A stretch of 64,000 nt of DNA. Origin: Pseudomonas syringae (GTDB lineage: Bacteria > Pseudomonadota > Gammaproteobacteria > Pseudomonadales > Pseudomonadaceae). Position numbers and translations under genes: made by a program. The first letter of the stretch is position 1. The number at the start of each line of letters is the position of its first letter. Of this stretch, positions 62,349 through 64,000 are shown piece after piece. The stretch spans positions 62,001 to 126,000 of the forward strand of contig NZ_WKEQ01000001.1 in NCBI RefSeq assembly GCF_021605415.1, in the 5' to 3' direction. Below the pieces are notes generated by a model. It saw only the letters and a list, made by a program, of their open reading frames with translations. It ran no database searches and was not told the origin of the DNA.

Positions 62349-63848
62349 TCATCGAAGGAGTGCCGGGGTTTTCGGGGCTTGGGTTTTCTCGGCGCTTGGT
62401 ACGTCGTTGCCAGCCCCGAGTCCGCCACCGAGGGCCGTCACCAGTTCGGCATGGGCACTCAATCGCGCGGCCTGAACTTGTTGCTGCACTTGCTGCTGCT
62501 TGAACAACAAGGTTTGGGCGTTGAGCACATTGAGGTAATCAGTGAGGCCGCGCTGGTACGCGATCATCGCGATGTCGTAAGTCTTCTGCGCGGTGGCCAC
62601 GGATTCGGCGGCGAAGCCTTGCTGCTTGTCCATCGACTCGCGGCGGATCAACTGATCGGAGATATTCTTCAGCGCATTGACCAGAGTCTGGTTGTAATGC
62701 GCCACGGCCATGTCATAACCGGCGGACGCCTCGCCCAGTTCAGCGCGCAATCGGCCGCCGTCAAAGATCGGCAACGAGATCGCCGGCCCGACGGTGTAAT
62801 TGAGTTTCTTGCCGGTCAAAAACTCCAGCGCCCCACCGCCGGTGGCCATGTAGCCGAGGCTGCCGACCAGATCGACATTGGGATAGAAACCGGCGTGGGC
62901 CACTTCGATACCGCGCGCCTGCGCCGCGACCTGCCAGCGACTGGCGACCACGTCCGGACGCTGGCCAAGCAGTTCGGCGGGCAATGCCGACGGCAGTTTC
63001 AGCGCGGCGCCGAGCGCCAGGGTCGGACGCTGCAATTGCGCGCCCTCTCCCGGGCCTTTGCCGGCCAGTGCGGCGAGCTGATTTCGGCTCAAAGCGATTT
63101 CTTCGTCCAGCGCATCCAGTTGCCGATGGGTTTCCGGCAACGGCGTTTCGGCCTGACTGACTTCGAAATGCGTGCCGATCCCGCCACTCAAACGCTTCTG
63201 CGCCAGATCGAGAATCTGTTGCTGCTGCGCCAGAGTGGCGGCGACGATGTCCCGTTGCGCGTAGTGCAGCGACAGCTCGATGTAGGCGCGGACGATGTTG
63301 TTCTGCAATTCCAGCTGCGCCAGACGCGCTTCGGCAGCGCTCATGTGAGCAAGATCCACCGCGCGCTCACTGGCGTTGCTTTCCTTGCCCCAGAGGTCGA
63401 GGGCATAGCTGAAGCCCAGCGCCGCGTTGTTGTCCCAGGTGGTGCTGTTGGCCAGCTCACCGGGGCCGTAGAACTGATCGGTCGGCCAGTTGTGACGCTT
63501 GAGGGTCGACTCGCCATTGACCTGCAACGACTCGGCCGCTTCGGCAACACCGGCCATGGATTTGGCCTGACGCACCCGCGCGATGGCCATGGCCATGGTC
63601 GGGCTGCCTTGCACGGCGAGATCGATCCAGCGATTCAACTGCGGGTCGCCGTAGGCCTGCCACCACTGCGCGGTGGGCCAGTTTGCGTCACGGGCGGCGT
63701 GGGCGATGGCGTCGTCGGTGGCCAGTGAATTGGCCTCCAATGCCTCCCCCTGCGGGGCGATGCCTCCGGTTCCAATGCAGCCGCCGATTGCCAAAGAGAA
63801 AGCCAGAACACTGAGCGGCATAAGCGCTCTGTAGATGCGACGCGGCAC
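62349..63848 (-). CDS. NodT-family outer-membrane efflux lipoprotein
   Basis: 499 residues from GTG 63848 (AGGA 10 nt upstream). This start gives a basic n-region MPRRIYRALM and lipobox LAIGGC (Cys24). Starting at the later ATG (MPLSVLAF) would lose all positive charge. A frame reaching 63932 runs through a REPIN and is not coding. Two OEP repeats with long helices form the TolC-like channel that pairs with the AaeA/AaeB-type pump downstream. Confidence 0.92.
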   Translation of the reverse strand: MPRRIYRALMPLSVLAFSLAIGGCIGTGGIAPQGEALEANSLATDDAIAHAARDANWPTAQWWQAYGDPQLNRWIDLAVQGSPTMAMAIARVRQAKSMAGVAEAAESLQVNGESTLKRHNWPTDQFYGPGELANSTTWDNNAALGFSYALDLWGKESNASERAVDLAHMSAAEARLAQLELQNNIVRAYIELSLHYAQRDIVAATLAQQQQILDLAQKRLSGGIGTHFEVSQAETPLPETHRQLDALDEEIALSRNQLAALAGKGPGEGAQLQRPTLALGAALKLPSALPAELLGQRPDVVASRWQVAAQARGIEVAHAGFYPNVDLVGSLGYMATGGGALEFLTGKKLNYTVGPAISLPIFDGGRLRAELGEASAGYDMAVAHYNQTLVNALKNISDQLIRRESMDKQQGFAAESVATAQKTYDIAMIAYQRGLTDYLNVLNAQTLLFKQQQVQQQVQAARLSAHAELVTALGGGLGAGNDVPSAEKTQAPKTPALLR

Positions 63849-63879
63849 AGCTGCGAATTCCTGAGGTTGGAAAAGATCC

Positions 63880-63962
63880 CCTGTAGGAGCTGCCGCAGGC
63901 TGCGATCTTTTGATGTTGTGTTTCAAGATCAAAAGATCGCAGCCTGCGGCAGCTCCTACAGG
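63880..63962. repeat. REPIN, GTAGGAGCTGCCG family, perfect 35-bp arms
   Basis: Arms 63880-63914 and 63928-63962 are exact inverted copies around a 13-nt loop, starting 32 nt upstream of the outer-membrane factor start codon. Confidence 0.93.
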
Positions 63963-64000
63963 ATCGGCGCAATTCTATGGGGTGGATTTCACGGCGATAA

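Overview
This window is chromosomal DNA from a Pseudomonas of the fluorescens/koreensis/mandelii type. The reasons are the high GC content, the complete algD-to-algA alginate operon, a dauBAR D-arginine cluster, an AapJQMP amino-acid transporter, an EstB-like carboxylesterase whose catalytic positions fit the P. fluorescens enzyme, and many REP/REPIN palindromes of the GTGGGAGCGAGCC..., GTAGGAGCTGCCG... and CAAGCTGCAAGC... families. No tRNA, rRNA, CRISPR array, insertion sequence or prophage was seen.

Layout. 1-3515 (minus): lepA-lepB-rnc, translation and secretion housekeeping, with rnc cut by the window edge. 3688-5863 (minus): lptG-lptF, LPS export. 6171-11518 (plus): pepA, holC, a small unknown gene, valS. 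11724-19108: housekeeping and small accessory genes (rlmF, hupN, yejK, an anchored glutaredoxin, a GST, a GIY-YIG protein, an NTF2-like protein, an MFS transporter with its GntR regulator). 19204-19599: a decayed MqsA-type antitoxin with no toxin. 19653-23818 (minus): aapJQMP. 24288-29472 (plus): estB, rhlB, dauBAR, followed by a convergent amino-acid binding protein. 30633-34844 (minus): moaCDE, a PIN-PhoH ATPase and a polysaccharide-deacetylase-like protein. 34996: yaaA.

35776-53071 is the alginate locus: an AT-rich 810-bp control region, then algD, alg8, alg44, algK, algE, algG, algX, algL, algI, algJ, algF, algA and a strong terminator. AlgA and AlgD make GDP-mannuronate. Alg8/Alg44 polymerise it under c-di-GMP control. 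AlgG, AlgX, AlgL and AlgK modify, trim and guide the polymer in the periplasm, AlgI/J/F/X acetylate it, and AlgE exports it. All catalytic residues I checked are present, so the pathway looks functional. The oddity is that REP palindromes have entered the operon four times: three in gaps, and one in frame inside the algK signal-peptide region.

53076-63962 is accessory: an orphan TccC/RHS toxin-like gene with an unrecognised C-terminal third, a small membrane protein, an SDR oxidoreductase, a seven-repeat delta-60 (propeller-like) protein, and a complete AaeX/AaeA/AaeB-type efflux system with a NodT-family outer-membrane lipoprotein. The best candidates for something new are the algK REPIN fusion, the TccC-like C-terminal region and the delta-60 protein.
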